A stretch of DNA of 64,000 bases from Acomys russatus (GCF_903995435.1 NC_067157.1:42998679-43062678), one strand, 5' to 3'; counted from the first letter of the stretch, positions 1 to 10,729 are shown. A program made the numbers and translations. The notes: generated by a model from the sequence alone, not told the origin.

Positions 1-956
1 TTACTTCATTAATTCAAAAGTGCTTTGAATATACAATTTTGCTTGAACGCCCAAATGCTTATGTTTGAATAGGCCTGATTTAAGCCAAAACAAATGTCTC
101 TGCATCTTCATCATGGCATCCTTTCCAGATCAACTCAGGCCTTCAGAATACAAATATATTCTCATTTTTTTCCCTCTTTGATCCTATCTCCTTTCTCTGA
201 TCATTTCTTTAAACTGCCCTTTTCGGAGTGTCTACACATTTTGTTTATAGAAACTGAATTTGTAATGCATTGCTGAAGGTGGGGGTGGCCAACATATTTA
301 AAAGCTGTGGTGATCTGAAAATAATGACTTGGTAATTACTGAGCTGTGCCCCAAGGCCCCTGAAACTCCTCCCACAGCTGTTCAGCAATAACAGGAAGTT
401 CCCTGCAGATTTCCTGCCTATTAGGCCAGCCTGATCTAAATTCAAAATGCTCTCCACTTCCTTCCTGCATTTCTTATCTCCTTGCAAGTGTTTAATTGTA
501 AAACATCTCATTATCTACTTAATGGAGACAGCCATTCAAAGTTTATCTTTTGTCTTTTGAACATGTTTGCTTTGGTGTTTTCCAGCATTAATTGAAAGCT
601 CCTGGCATTCATAGTCAAGTTCTCTTGTGTACTGTGTCTGAGACACTGATTATAATCCCTGGTATCATGAAAGATACTGAACAGAAGCCCTGAGTGCTGT
701 GTTTGTGCTTCTCCTTGCCTCTGGTGCAAAAACAATTTTTGTGTTTCTTCATTAGCTGATTCTTATTCATTTGACTAGTGGGATGAAGGATGGTGTGTGG
801 GGTAGGAGGAGTTCAGGCCTTGAGAGCAACTGAAGGTGATGAATAAGAGATCTTTCCAACCAGATAGAGCCATGAAGCTATTCACTTCACAACTTACTGT
901 CTCTCTAGCCTCGAGCTACCCCAATCTGTAAAACAGAATTATAATATAGTAGATAC
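1..956. other. Single-copy stretch, nothing assigned
   Basis: I see no SINE, LINE, LTR or simple repeat of note here and no convincing exon. The reading frames are short and carry no recognisable domain. Base composition is ordinary for mammalian intergenic or intronic DNA. Confidence 0.5.
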
Positions 957-1270
957 TGACATGAACTATCCCCCATCCCCAATTCATAAGTTGAATTTCT
1001 GGTTTTTATTACCTCATATGATTATTTGGAACCGGTGTCTTTACAGAAAGTACTAAAGTGAGATAGATTCTCAGAGTATGTCCTAAACCAATATGATAAG
1101 TGTCTTTATAAAAAAAGAAGGATGCCTTAATTCTCATCCAAAAGGGCAAATAGAAGAGACAGGGGAAGCTATTGAAGAGAGGAAACAGACTGGAGCCTAA
1201 GGTAGATGTCCTCTGAAAGATTCCCTCGCAGCATGGGATCAAAGAAGATGCTGAGATTCACAGCCAAACT
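957..1270 (+). mobile_element. MLT1/MaLR-like LTR, 5' part
   Basis: The stretch reads as the sense strand of a mammal-wide MaLR (MLT1-type) LTR: a C-rich start, then 'aattcataagttgaa', then a 'ccaatatgataagtgtcttt' core before 'ataaaaaaagaagg'. The 3' part of the same LTR resumes at about 2213 after a block of younger repeats. It is an old, diverged copy. The family name is from recognition only. Confidence 0.62.
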
Positions 1271-1348
1271 TTGGGCAGAGCCCAGGGTGACTCATGGAAG
1301 AGTGGGTGTAAAAAGCTGAGTATGGAGGTTATAGGTGAACGGCGGAGC
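1271..1348 (+). mobile_element. L1 3' UTR, upstream piece
   Basis: This begins inside the MLT1-like LTR and resembles rodent L1 3' UTR ('cccagggtgactcatggaag', 'agtgggtgta'). It is cut off by the antisense LTR that starts at about 1349. The last 40 bases or so closely resemble the L1 sequence that resumes after that LTR. Confidence 0.5.
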
Positions 1349-1430
1349 TGTCCAAAGGGATGGAATCACACCACACAACAGATCCACTTAAAAGGTTTAA
1401 TAAGGAGATACAGAAACCATTTCTGGAGAC

Positions 1431-1493
<63 letters not shown>

Positions 1494-1752
1494 AAAGAAG
1501 AGAGAAGAGAGACAGACAGAGACAGAGACTGACAGAAACAGAGAGACAGAAAGAGATAAAGAAGTAGAGACATAGAAAAGTAGAGAGAGGTAAAGTAGTG
1601 AGAGGTAGAGAGGAGAGGTAGAAAGGTAGAAAGAGAAGTAGAGAGAGAGCGCCACATGAAGGCTGTCCTTTATATGACCCAGGGCAGGGCCATGCCCCAT
1701 GGCAGGTAAGCAGTGACATCACAGGTAGGCAGACTAAAGCAGAATCCTAACA
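1349..1752 (-). mobile_element. Solo ERV LTR, antisense, nested in L1
   Basis: Read on the minus strand this has the anatomy of a retroviral-type LTR of about 400 bp. It opens with TGTTAGGA and closes with CA. It has a TATA-like box (minus-strand CATATAAAGG, plus positions about 1669-1677), a long CT-rich transcribed part and an ATTAAA-type polyadenylation signal (plus 1396-1401). There is no internal coding region next to it, so it is a solo LTR. I cannot name the family; an ERV2/mys-like rodent LTR is my guess. I did not find a matching 4-6 bp target-site duplication. Confidence 0.55.
1424..1650 (+). repeat. (GA)n array and purine-rich tail
   Basis: About 65 bases of uninterrupted GA dinucleotides (to about 1489) run into imperfect GA/GACA/GTAGA purine-rich DNA. 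It lies inside the LTR's transcribed part. The reading frames here are low-complexity (RE repeats or LS repeats) and are not genes. Confidence 0.95.
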
Positions 1753-2212
1753 GTGGGTGTATAGAAGAATATGGAGGGGATAGGAACTCCACAAGAAGAC
1801 CAGCAAAGCCAGTAAATCTGGGCCCAGGGTGGGCTGGCTACGACTGATGCACCAACCAAGGAGCAGACATGGAGAGGACCTATGCCCTCTACTCAGATGC
1901 AGTTGATAGGCAGCTAAATCTTCATAGGAGTCTCCTAGTAAGGGGAGCAGGGACTGGCTTGGACATGGATTCTGTGGCTAGGCTACAGAGGAAGAGGACT
2001 CAGGCAGTCCTGATGAGACTTGACAGGCTGGGGTCAATTGGTAGGGGAGGAGAGGAGGACTCCCCCTTTCTGAGGACTAGAGGAGGAGCGTAGGGGGGAA
2101 GAGGGAGGATGAGTGGGACTGGGAGGAGACAAGGGAGGGAGCTATGATCCAGATGTAAAGTCAATAATTTTAAAAATAAATTTATTTTTTTTTAAAAAGA
2201 GGAAAGTCTGAA
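1753..2212 (+). mobile_element. L1 3' UTR and tail, rodent type
   Basis: Typical muroid L1 3' UTR: 'ctgggcccaggg', then 'gatgcaccaaccaaggagc', a G-rich polypurine stretch around 2040-2140, a terminal 'atccagatgtaaagtcaata' and an A/T-rich tail to about 2212. The arrangement of motifs resembles cricetid L1s as I remember them. It is 5'-truncated and non-coding. Together with 1271-1348 it forms one insertion split by the antisense LTR. Confidence 0.75.
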
Positions 2213-2425
2213 GAACAGAGGATAAGTGCCTTGAAACCATTGGGAAAGAGTAGCAGTGTACCAACAAGGGAAGGAAGATCCCAACAGTTGAAGAACTTCA
2301 CAGCCCTCAGAAACTGTCCTCACCTTAGTCCTGATAGGTTCGCTTTGGAACTACAGCCTCCAAAGCTGTGAGAAGTATCTGTGACTTAAGCCAGCCTGTG
2401 GTACTTTGTTTCTGTGACCTGAGGA
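2213..2425 (+). mobile_element. MLT1/MaLR-like LTR, 3' part
   Basis: This completes the LTR interrupted at 1270. It contains 'ctacagcctccaaagctgtg', then 'cttaagccagcctgtggtac' and 'tttgtt', matching the 3' end of MLT1-type LTRs as I know them. The split places the L1 insertion after the MLT1 insertion. Confidence 0.7.
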
Positions 2426-3035
2426 AAAATGCATAGAGCCTATCTTGTAGTTATGTTGGAGTCCTTAGATTCTATTTCTAAAAAACTTAGGGTAGTGAGC
2501 ATTTGAAAATGATAAAAGAGTTGAAAGACTTTTAGAAAGATGTCAATGTTCTTTAGGCCTATGCAGCATAACGAAGAGAGCCTATGTGAGTTGTGTGACT
2601 TAGGTAGACTGTACACAGATGTTCCTTCTTGTTTAAGCCCCATGCTAGAGCAATTATGTTTTCTTTTGTAATTGTCTTTTTAGGATGATAAATGAGCCCA
2701 AATGGTAACAAATGAGCCTCACAGGAGGGTTTAAGACACGGAAGCATAGAGCTCACAGGGACTCGGCATAGTGAATTCTTAGTTTAAAGCATGCTACATA
2801 GTAGCAGTACCCTCATGGGTTTCACTGTGTTAGTTTTACATTTTGCTGCTTTCTGGCAAAAAAGATACCATCCGTTTAGTAGTAAATTGATGCTTCTTGC
2901 TAGTCACTTGTACCCTTCTCTGAAAAATCAGTCAGGGCTTGTTTGTGTGCACCCTGAGTCCATGTCTAAACATCAGTTCTCCATCTGAGCTACTGCTTTT
3001 ACCTTCAGAACCTCCCCCCTCCCCACATCTGTCTT
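2426..3035. other. Unassigned stretch
   Basis: No repeat or gene recognised. Three overlapping short frames (60-100 codons) have no domain. Confidence 0.4.
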
Positions 3036-3154
3036 TCTTGGTTTTTGAGACAGGGTTTCTCTATGTAGCTTTGGCTGTCCTGGACTTATTTTGTGGACCA
3101 GGCTGGCCTGGAATTTATAGATATCCACCTGCCCCTACCTCCCCAGTGTTGCAC
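3036..3154 (-). mobile_element. B1 SINE, antisense
   Basis: Reverse-oriented B1: 'tttttgagacagggtttctc' at the left, then 'tggctgtcctggact', 'accaggctggcctgg' and a degraded right end around 'ccccagtgttgcacc'. B1 is a 7SL-derived, Pol III-transcribed rodent SINE. This copy is diverged but nearly full length. Confidence 0.92.
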
Positions 3155-3193
3155 CAAACAGAGCTGAAAATTCTTTTATTTGTAACATATCAT

Positions 3194-3509
3194 CTTTGTT
3201 ACTTTTCTGTTGCTGTGATAAGATATCATGACCAAGACATCCTATAGAAAGAAACGCTTATTTGGGCTTACAGTTTCAGAGGCTTAGAGTCTGTAGTGGT
3301 GAAGTGGAGGCAGCAGCTGAGAGCTCACACCATGAGCCACAAACCCGAGGCAGAGAGCGCAATGGGGATGGTGGGAGGCTTTTAAAGTCTCAAAGCCCTT
3401 TTTGCCTACCTCTCCCAGGACCCCATCTCCTCATCTTTCCCAAAACAACTCCAACAAGGGACCTGATATTCAAACATATGGCCACCATTCTCACTTAAAA
3501 CACCACAGA
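3194..3509 (-). mobile_element. MT/ORR-type MaLR LTR, antisense
   Basis: It begins 'gttacttttctgttgctgtg' and continues with 'tttgggcttacagtttcaga', 'gctgagagctcac' and 'ctccaacaagggacctgata', ending near 'aaacaccacag'. This matches the antisense of the common rodent MaLR LTR. The 'aaataag' on the minus strand sits where the LTR polyadenylation signal belongs. Confidence 0.75.
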
Positions 3510-3775
3510 TTTCTTTAATGGTGGCCAACTATAAGATTCATTTCCTGTTTCCTATTTTGTAATTTCAGAGAATAAATCCTTACATTTCAATGTTTGGAGA
3601 AATTATAATTTAGAGCAATTACTATTAAAATGCCTGAATATCTTATTAAACGTTGAGGTTGGCAAATTTCTTAGTATTAGTTATTGGAACTCATTAAGCT
3701 ACTTTGCACTTCACCTCCTTCGATGGGGCATATTTTATTAAATACTCCTAGGACTCTCCAGACTACAGGAGCTAG

Positions 3776-3890
3776 CCTGGTGTGATGCTTATTCCTCTAA
3801 TCTCAGCACTCAGGAGGTGGTGTCATAAGGATGAGCCAGAGTTCAAGGACAGCCTCAGCTACGTAGTGAGTTTGAGATAATGCTTAGATA
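3776..3890 (+). mobile_element. Old B1/PB1-like SINE
   Basis: Sense-oriented, heavily diverged: 'tggtgtgatgcttattcc', 'aatctcagcactcaggagg', 'agttcaaggacagcctcagc' and 'tgagtttgaga', followed by an A-rich end. The order of motifs is that of B1 or its proto-B1 precursor. Confidence 0.72.
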
Positions 3891-4139
3891 CATGATACAT
3901 CCCCAAAACAATACTAATTAAAAAAACACAAAAGATGTTAATAATAAAATTAATTATAGGATCCATAGTTAGGGACATTCCTTTAAGTGGAAAGAAGTGA
4001 TTTGTACGATAATTATTAACATTATATGTATGCTGTGTGTTTATATATATGTTATATAATTATATGTGTAATATCATATATATCTTTTTATGTGTGTGGC
4101 TTTACAGTTTTTACTTTTGCTTACAAAATAACACCTAGA

Positions 4140-4640
4140 ATGGTTGAAAAGATGTGGTGTGCCTATGTGATTATCCCGAAACTTCCAGAAGTTCTCAGGT
4201 TTAAGAAGAGATAATAAAACTTTTAAGGACTCCAAGTTTAGCTAATGTGATTCCTTCCCTGTGGAACTTCAGAGACCTGACAAAGGTTCTATCCCCTTCT
4301 TTTCTCCCTAGAACACTACAGTTGCCCCTGATTGACCTTCGAAGAAAGTTTAAGGTTTCTACCAAATATTCAAGGACTTCAGGGTCTGTCCTTCATCTAT
4401 CTCCAAATTTAATTGCTAATAGCACTATTTTTGTGCCCTTCCTCCAGGCAGATAAAAGTGCTGTGTGCCAGGCTGCCTTGGGCCTCTGAAACTTTTCATG
4501 TGTTGCTGTACACTTCTCCCATTCCTATATTCCTATTCTTTAGGAATAAAGACCTCTTGCTCTTTATCAACTCAGCCTAGGTTCTTCCTGATCTGGGAAT
4601 TGACTCAGTGCTCCTTCTGAATAGTTTCTTTGCCATCCCA
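4140..4640 (+). mobile_element. Possible ERV1-like LTR
   Basis: The 3' half has an LTR-like layout: a TATA-like GATAAAAG (about 4451), then about 90 bases later AATAAAGACCTCTTGCT (about 4543), which is the usual look of an R-region polyadenylation signal in gammaretrovirus-like LTRs. The 5' limit is unclear and I found no flanking duplication. It could also be chance. Confidence 0.35.
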
Positions 4641-4757
4641 ATTACCCACCTCCAAACTTATTATTGTATGAAATGCTCATTTCTTTTCAGGGCACAGTAA
4701 GCAGTTTGTAGGAAGGAAGAGTGTCCAGAGCCAGATAGGGTAGGTAGGTAAGGCGAT

Positions 4758-4770
4758 GATAGATAGATAA

Positions 4771-4817
<47 letters not shown>
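4758..4817 (+). repeat. (GATA)n microsatellite
   Basis: Roughly 15 tandem GATA/TAGA units with one early interruption ('agataaatag'). Likely length-polymorphic. Confidence 0.98.
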
Positions 4818-4849
4818 TGGAATACCTAATTAGTGTCTAAAATATGAAA

Positions 4850-5000
4850 ATATGAGTAATGAAAGAATGGAAATAAATGAATGAAAGGAAGAAAGGACAA
4901 GAAAAGAGGAAAAGGAGGAAGAAAAAAGGAAGGAGAAAAGGAAGTGGAGAGAAACATTAGGAAGTACTGAAAAGAGGAAAAGGATGTAGAGAAAAAGGAC
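4850..5000 (+). repeat. Purine-rich low-complexity DNA
   Basis: A/G-rich run of GAAAGGAAG-type sequence. The minus-strand frame here is S/F/L-rich and is a composition artefact. Confidence 0.85.
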
Positions 5001-5110
5001 CTGACATCCTCAGACTTCATCTCACCAATGTCTTTCACTGAGTCTCTATGACAATTTCAGAATCAAGAATTACTCCCTCTGACTTCTGTAGGCTTTGTTT
5101 TCTTTTTTTT

Positions 5111-5645
5111 TTAAACCTACTTTATTTGAGGCTCCTTAATGCCCTTACCCCTTTCAATCCACCAACCCTGGGTGGCAGAGAAAGGATGTTAGTAGGGACA
5201 AAGGAATTAGACCATTTTAGACTCAGTTCCTTGGGGCTATTCCACTCTTTGTCCTCACAATTTCAACAGCAGCAGGAACCGTCAGCAGTGGGCGTAACAA
5301 CAGAAACCAGAAGCAGCCTCTTCAAAGTTTTCTCTGGAGCATTTCTCTCTAGGAGCATCTTGAAGCGGAGTAATGCGCAGCCAAGAGATGTGAAATGATG
5401 CAAAGTGATGTCTTTCTGTTTGGGGCCTCTTGTTGCTGTCTTTTCAGAGTCCCCGACAGGATGCTGTCCAACAGGCAAAGACCACACCACACGAGGCAGT
5501 TCCCAGTTGACAAACATCACTCACCTTTTCACAAGTCTGTTTCCAGCTGACAAATATCAGGAGCCCTCTCGTGAGGCAGCTTCACATCCCATACTTCGGA
5601 CCAAAACAAAAATACAACCACACAACATAACAAAAACTTTCACTA
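5111..5645 (-). mobile_element. Rodent LTR-like repeat (RMER-type), antisense
   Basis: I recognise this as a dispersed rodent sequence: 'ctttatttgaggctcctta', 'ccaccaaccctgggtggcag', 'caggatgctgtccaacagg', 'gggcctcttgttgctgtc' and a close near 'ggaccaaaacaaaaatac'. The minus strand carries AAATAAAG near the left end, as a polyadenylation signal would. I cannot give the exact family name. The frames of 80-116 codons inside it are not known proteins. Confidence 0.6.
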
Positions 5646-5731
5646 CGGATTTCAGGTAAGGAAAGTAGGCCTCAAAGAGTCATCTGCTGTCACAGGTATC
5701 CCAGCCAGAAGGACATGGAAATGGAATGTAA

Positions 5732-5864
<133 letters not shown>

Positions 5865-6254
5865 CCTGCAGGGGGAGGTGGCTTTCATGAAATCACTTGG
5901 AGTATTGCTGCCATCTTGATAAAGCCAAGCAGAACTAACTCTGAGCTCCTGTTCATTAGCCAATAATTCCCACACTCTATGGCTGTATAGAAACCATTCC
6001 CAACTAAACCCATTGGCCTATTTTTGTTAATCACTGCAAACTGGTGGCAGTAGGAGAGCTGGTTCATTTTAGTGAGGATGCAGAAAATAATGCAGAGAGT
6101 GAAGAAAAAGCTAAGAATGCCAAAATAAATATCTTGGAAAACTAGTGGTTTGCGTTCTTCAAAGGGAATCATTGCTGACTTCCTAATGAGGCTGTAATGA
6201 ATTTTTGCAGCATACCAAAAGCAGGGAATCTGCATGTGTTTGAGTCCTTTGCAT
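5865..6254. other. Unassigned stretch
   Basis: No repeat recognised. A minus-strand frame of 116 codons (5885-6235) has no domain I recognise and ends within single-copy sequence. Confidence 0.35.
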
Positions 6255-6410
6255 CATGGAGTGTCATGTAACTAAGTATGCTTAATTAGATCCTCTGATG
6301 GCATTCATAACAGTGTCAAATGTCACAGATGGCTAATTGCTTGCCAATTGAAAGGCCTATTTTATGTAAACACTAGGGGCTCACATAGAGGTCTACAACA
6401 GCTACCTTTT
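6255..6410. promoter_or_regulatory. Candidate conserved non-coding stretch
   Basis: Single-copy, AT-rich sequence with the dense homeobox-type look of vertebrate conserved elements: 'cttaattaga' at 6281-6290, 'atggctaattgcttgcc' and 'ccaattgaaagg'. Conservation is inferred from appearance only and was not tested. Confidence 0.25.
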
Positions 6411-7752
6411 AAGCTAAGACATATATTTGATACCTTGGGACAATAAAACGTTTTGCTATAAAAGCTAAGGGACATCACAGAAGCAGCAAGAACACTATTT
6501 GAAGAAAGCAGCTTTCACCTGATTAGAGTCTGCAAACTATAGGAACTATGCTTTAAATACCAACTATTAAAGTGCATGATAGAATTTTATGGAAATCATA
6601 TTTAGCTAAAGCACAGTACTATCTATCTCCATAACTTCATCTTTGTCCTTTTATTTTGAATGTAACTTCATGATGCTTTTAGTGTAGTCCAGGTCCTCAG
6701 CTACCCAAAGTTGACCTTTTACTCTTGAGTCCCTAGTTTGAAGCCTTCTTGATTCTTCCTCTCAATGCTTATAACTCAATTTAATGAGAGAATTATGCCA
6801 AGAGTCTTTCAATATTTACGTTATATCCTTTTTAGTAAATATTGGGAAATCTGTCATTTTCTAAATAGCATCCTGGGTAAAAGCAAAGAATATCTTACTC
6901 TAAGATTTATGTTCATGGGCTGGCTCTCATGAGGAATTTCTCCTTTTAGAAGCATGCTGGCTTTGATCCTATAACAAAATTACTCTCAAGAAGTAGATAG
7001 CTTACTATATGAGGTGAATTAATTTTTACAGTGATGGAAATGAAGTCTTAGAGGGCACCAGGGTATCGTTTAGTACATGGGAAGAGGTAATTTGCTGGAG
7101 TGGTTTATTTATTGTCTACTGAGCCGAGCATTGAAGGGAAGATACACATATCCCCTGCTGAGTGTGTGTGCAAAATTGCCTAAGTCATACACTGTGCTTG
7201 AATACTAAAGGCTCCTTCATACCCAAGGAAATTACTTTTGTGGTTTTGTGGTGTGCTGGGTTAAATGCAAGAACATTAGGAGAAAGAGCAGGAAGGCTGC
7301 CAAAGTGTGTCCTTCAGGGATGTCTCTGAGTGGTTATTTGTCTTTGCCTCCTCGTGGGAATTTATATTTCAGGGTTAAGGAATACCCACTGTATCCTGAG
7401 CTTGAAAAGAACTGAACTTGTCCGCATCAGCACTTTGTTACTTTGACAAAGTAGCTGAACTGCTCCATCTATAAGGGAAGGAATTTTTTTGTTGTTGTTT
7501 TGGTTTGGGTTTTTTGATTCACGGTTTTATGGCATGGTCATTTGACCGTGTTGCTTTTGGATATATGATGAGGCAGTTCATCTTGGTGAGTATTTGGCAG
7601 ATGAGGATGTTCCCCTGATGACATTGGGGAATTAATTCTTCAAGAGTTTGATGGTAACTATATTCAAATGAGAGCAGAAGATGATCTGAAGTGTCTTATC
7701 ACTCCCCATCTAGAAATTACCCAATGGTAATTTCAACAGATCCCCTGGAGTG
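6411..7752. other. Unassigned single-copy stretch
   Basis: No interspersed repeat recognised. There is a short TTG-rich run near 7488-7515. No plausible coding frame. Confidence 0.4.
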
Positions 7753-7900
7753 GAGCTGCCACCATTCATGCCTACTCCCTGTTGGCCTCCACATTCACCC
7801 CCACTGTGTGTTGGCCTCCACATTCACCCCTACTGTGTGTTGACCACCACATTCACCCCTACTGTGTGTTGACCTCCACATTCACCCCTGCTGTGTGTTG
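7753..7900 (+). repeat. Minisatellite, 29-bp unit
   Basis: Four consecutive 29-bp units start at 7782, 7811, 7840 and 7869, each with a 'ctccacattcacccc'-type core (unit 3 reads 'ccaccacattcacccc') and ending 'actgtgtg' or close to it. A fifth, more diverged unit precedes them from about 7753. Units differ at only a few positions, so the array expanded fairly recently. Confidence 0.95.
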
Positions 7901-8689
7901 AAACAGCCCAAAAGAAGATGACTTCCTTTAAAAACAGAGGGAGAAAAATGTTGAAGATAATTATCCATATTTACACTTTCTTCCTTGATCCTCGGTGGCA
8001 CCCAATAAACGCACTGTGCTAACCACATATAGGAGCTTACATTTCATAATGAAAATCGATCTAAACCTTTGGAAACTTTTATATAATTACAGATCTCCTT
8101 GATATACTTTACATGTCAAGGCTCCTGTCATTGAGCTTCATTTCGGATGATTTCCAAGATTTTATGATTTTTCTATCTCCTTAGAACATGTATGTGAGTT
8201 TTTATGTGTGGTTCCAGTATAACACTGATTATCATCAATAAGAACTGTTCAAAAGTCTTAGTTTTTATCACTCAGCTTTTCTGTAAAACAAACAAAAGAA
8301 AAAACGTGGTTGAAGTCATTTCCTGTAGGTGGAGGCATGCATGGAGTTGTATGCTGATGTTCTTTTTGGGGTGTGTGGTAGGTGTCTTTGTACCAGGAGT
8401 GTGTCTTTTAAAGTGCCTATCAGCAGTCACAGCATCACAAAAGCTCAATCTTGCCGATTCTTGCTTATGACTGAGCACCATGGTTCTGAGGAAATATTCT
8501 TCCAGGGACAACTACGGTAATAGGTCAATTTACCTCCAGCATGTAGTCAATGCTTTTCCTTTTATTTGAGCATAATTAGCATTATATACTGATGCACATT
8601 CAAGGATATCATGAAAAAAGCATCAAGCAATGAGAGACCTCTTCTTCCCCTAAGGCTCTATCGGCTTTACCGTAAAATGGTCAATATTT
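7901..8689. other. Unassigned stretch
   Basis: No recognised repeat. Overlapping short frames on both strands (8204-8520) have no domain. Confidence 0.4.
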
Positions 8690-8880
8690 TGTGCCTTGTT
8701 CATCTATTCATGCCTTTGTACAGGCAGTTCCTCTCCTGCAATGCTTTTTCCACTTGTTTTCAGACTCATTTCATTTAACAGCTCATATTAGCTTTCCATG
8801 ATATGCACCAACCGCCTCATCCCGCCAGGGCAGAAATGATTTCTTATTCTATTTATGCAAAATTGCTATTACCCATCAAA
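8690..8880 (+). mobile_element. L2 LINE 3' fragment
   Basis: Resembles the L2 3' region in the sense direction: 'tttgtacaggcagttcctct' followed by 'tgcaatgctttttcc' and 'agactcatttcatttaaca', in the same order as the L2 consensus. Ancient and short. Confidence 0.6.
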
Positions 8881-9332
8881 AATATTTTTAATGTAAGTCT
8901 TCCTGTTAGTCCTTTTTAGCTACTTGTAACAGTTGGTCTTCCTTCAGTGAAACAATAAAGCTACAGACTTCTTTAGGAATATTTTTGTTTGCATTTATAC
9001 ATGCCTTGTTATTTTTGATTGAGTGTCAGATAGTGTATGTAAAAGAACAGAAAACAATGAATTAACTGTGATTTAACAAACAGAAATGGCCATGTGCATT
9101 GTTCATTGAGACCATTACTGTATGTGGTTGAGTCAGTCAGGAGAGCTTGTTCTTAGGCTAGGTTTGGATAATTTTTTAGTTAACTTCCTCCGGTTGTGGG
9201 CTATTTCTTGCCTTGCACTTAGTGTGGCTCTGCAATGCTAAAAAATGACACCTACTGTTCTTATTCCATCTTTAGTTTTAGCAGCACCTGTTCATTTGAA
9301 TTGTTCTTATCTGTTTGCTAGAAGTTGCTTGC

Positions 9333-9495
9333 TGGGCTGGAGAGATGGCTCAGTGTGGGTTAAAGTAATTGCCAAGCAAGCCTGACAGACTGAGTCAGAT
9401 CCCCAAAACCCTGAAAGTTTTCCTTTGATCTCCACACGGGTGCCGTGGCATACACATGGCATAGAGACAGATTCATAATGATAGCAAATGCATTC
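9333..9495 (+). mobile_element. B2/B3-family SINE
   Basis: It starts 'gggctggagagatggctcag', the tRNA-derived head of the B2 superfamily, followed by 'gccaagcaagcctgac', 'tgatctccacacgggtgccg' and 'tggcatacacatgg'. Pol III-type rodent SINE, sense orientation, with a degraded tail. Confidence 0.92.
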
Positions 9496-9544
9496 TTTAC
9501 AAAAATATCTAGAAATCGATTGCTATTGTTTGTTATTATGGCCT

Positions 9545-9912
9545 AGGCTTATACTAATCACTTTTCTCCCTGCTGTGTGAGACTACAGAAGGAAGCACCC
9601 TAAGGGAGAAGTTTATATCGGTTTATGGTTAGAAGGTATAGTCTATCACAATGAGGATGTAATGGCGGCCTCAGTAGTGCTCACGATGGCAACAGGAACT
9701 TGCATTGGTCTTTTTGTGACATCAAACAGAAAGTAGAGACCATTAAGTTAGAATCAGAGTAGGCTATGTCTCTCAAAAAAGTCAGTACCAAGTACCATGT
9801 CTCTCACCACAAAGATCCTGTAACATCCCAAAATATCACTGTCATCTGGAGTCCAAGTATCCAAACATATAAGCTTATGTGGGACCTTTCATATTGAAAC
9901 CATAATAAAGGA
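9545..9912 (-). mobile_element. MaLR-type LTR, antisense
   Basis: 'gagaagtttatatcggttta', 'ggtatagtctatcacaatga' and, at the right end, 'catataagcttatgtgggac' with 'ttgaaaccataa' match the antisense of rodent MT/ORR LTRs in order. Confidence 0.62.
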
Positions 9913-10009
9913 TGTCCACTGATCTGGAGAGTTCTGCAGTCATAGAAAGGTCCTGCAAACCTCAGCTTTGCAGGTAGGGTTTTTCTTTTCTTTTCTTCCT
10001 CCCTTTCTT

Positions 10010-10241
10010 TTTTTAAAAAATTATTATTTAAAATGTATGAGTGTTTTTGTTTGTATGCACATCTGTGTACCATATATGTGCATGGTACCCACATGGACCA
10101 TAAAAGTGTATCAGATGCCCTGGAGCTGGCCTTAATGGCAGTTGTGAGCTGTCATGTGAGGGCTTGGAGGAATTGAATGTGGATCTTCCAGAAGAGCAGC
10201 CAGTGCTCTTAACCATTGAGTTGTCTCTCTATCTCCCAGCA
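10010..10241 (-). mobile_element. B3 SINE, antisense
   Basis: Reverse-oriented B3: 'atgtatgagtgtttttgttt', 'ctgtgtaccatatatgtgc', 'gatgccctggagctggcc', then 'agaagagcagccagtgctct' and 'taaccattgagttgtctctc' as the antisense tRNA-like head. Nearly full length. Confidence 0.92.
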
Positions 10242-10729
10242 GGTAGAGATTTTCAATGTTCTTATTCTTTTTTTCCTTCCCCTGACTTTGCCAGCACACC
10301 TTGAGCAGACAAACATCTCCAGGCCTCTTTCAAGCTGTGCCATATGCGTTCTTGGTCTCTTTTCAGGATTTGAACTGCATGAGTATTGTTCTCCCTCTGC
10401 CCAGGACAAAAGGCTTTTGTCTCCACCCTTTCCTTATAATCATCAACTCTTTCATTCTGGCACAGGGTGAGACCATTTTCTACCTTCTCCTCAGCAGTGT
10501 CTGTCTTCTGCTCTAAAAATGGGGCCCGTGGAAAGCAGGAAGAGCTTCAGTGTTGTCTCCAAGTGGCAATCTATCACTTGACATGCCAGTGTGTCACGGC
10601 CCTGCCCTTTTCTCTTTATTGCAATCTTGAGCATAATTATGTTGTAGGTGTGGTCTTCTTTGTTCCTGGAGCTCCCAATTGTTCTAAACTGTCACGCTAG
10701 CCCATGCTTCGTCTTTAGAATTAGAAGAT
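10242..10729. other. Unassigned stretch
   Basis: No repeat recognised. Frames of 66-84 codons lack domains. Confidence 0.35.

Noticed and set aside
1329..1722. Several L/S-rich frames of 86-123 codons on the minus strand
   Set aside because: They are translations of the (GA)n array and the LTR around it.
7753..7900. 29-bp repeats considered as a CRISPR array
   Set aside because: Units are directly adjacent with no spacers, and the surroundings are rodent DNA.
9330..9400. tRNA-like A/B box in SINE heads considered as a tRNA gene
   Set aside because: The sequence is the tRNA-derived head of a B2-family SINE and lacks a foldable cloverleaf and anticodon arm.
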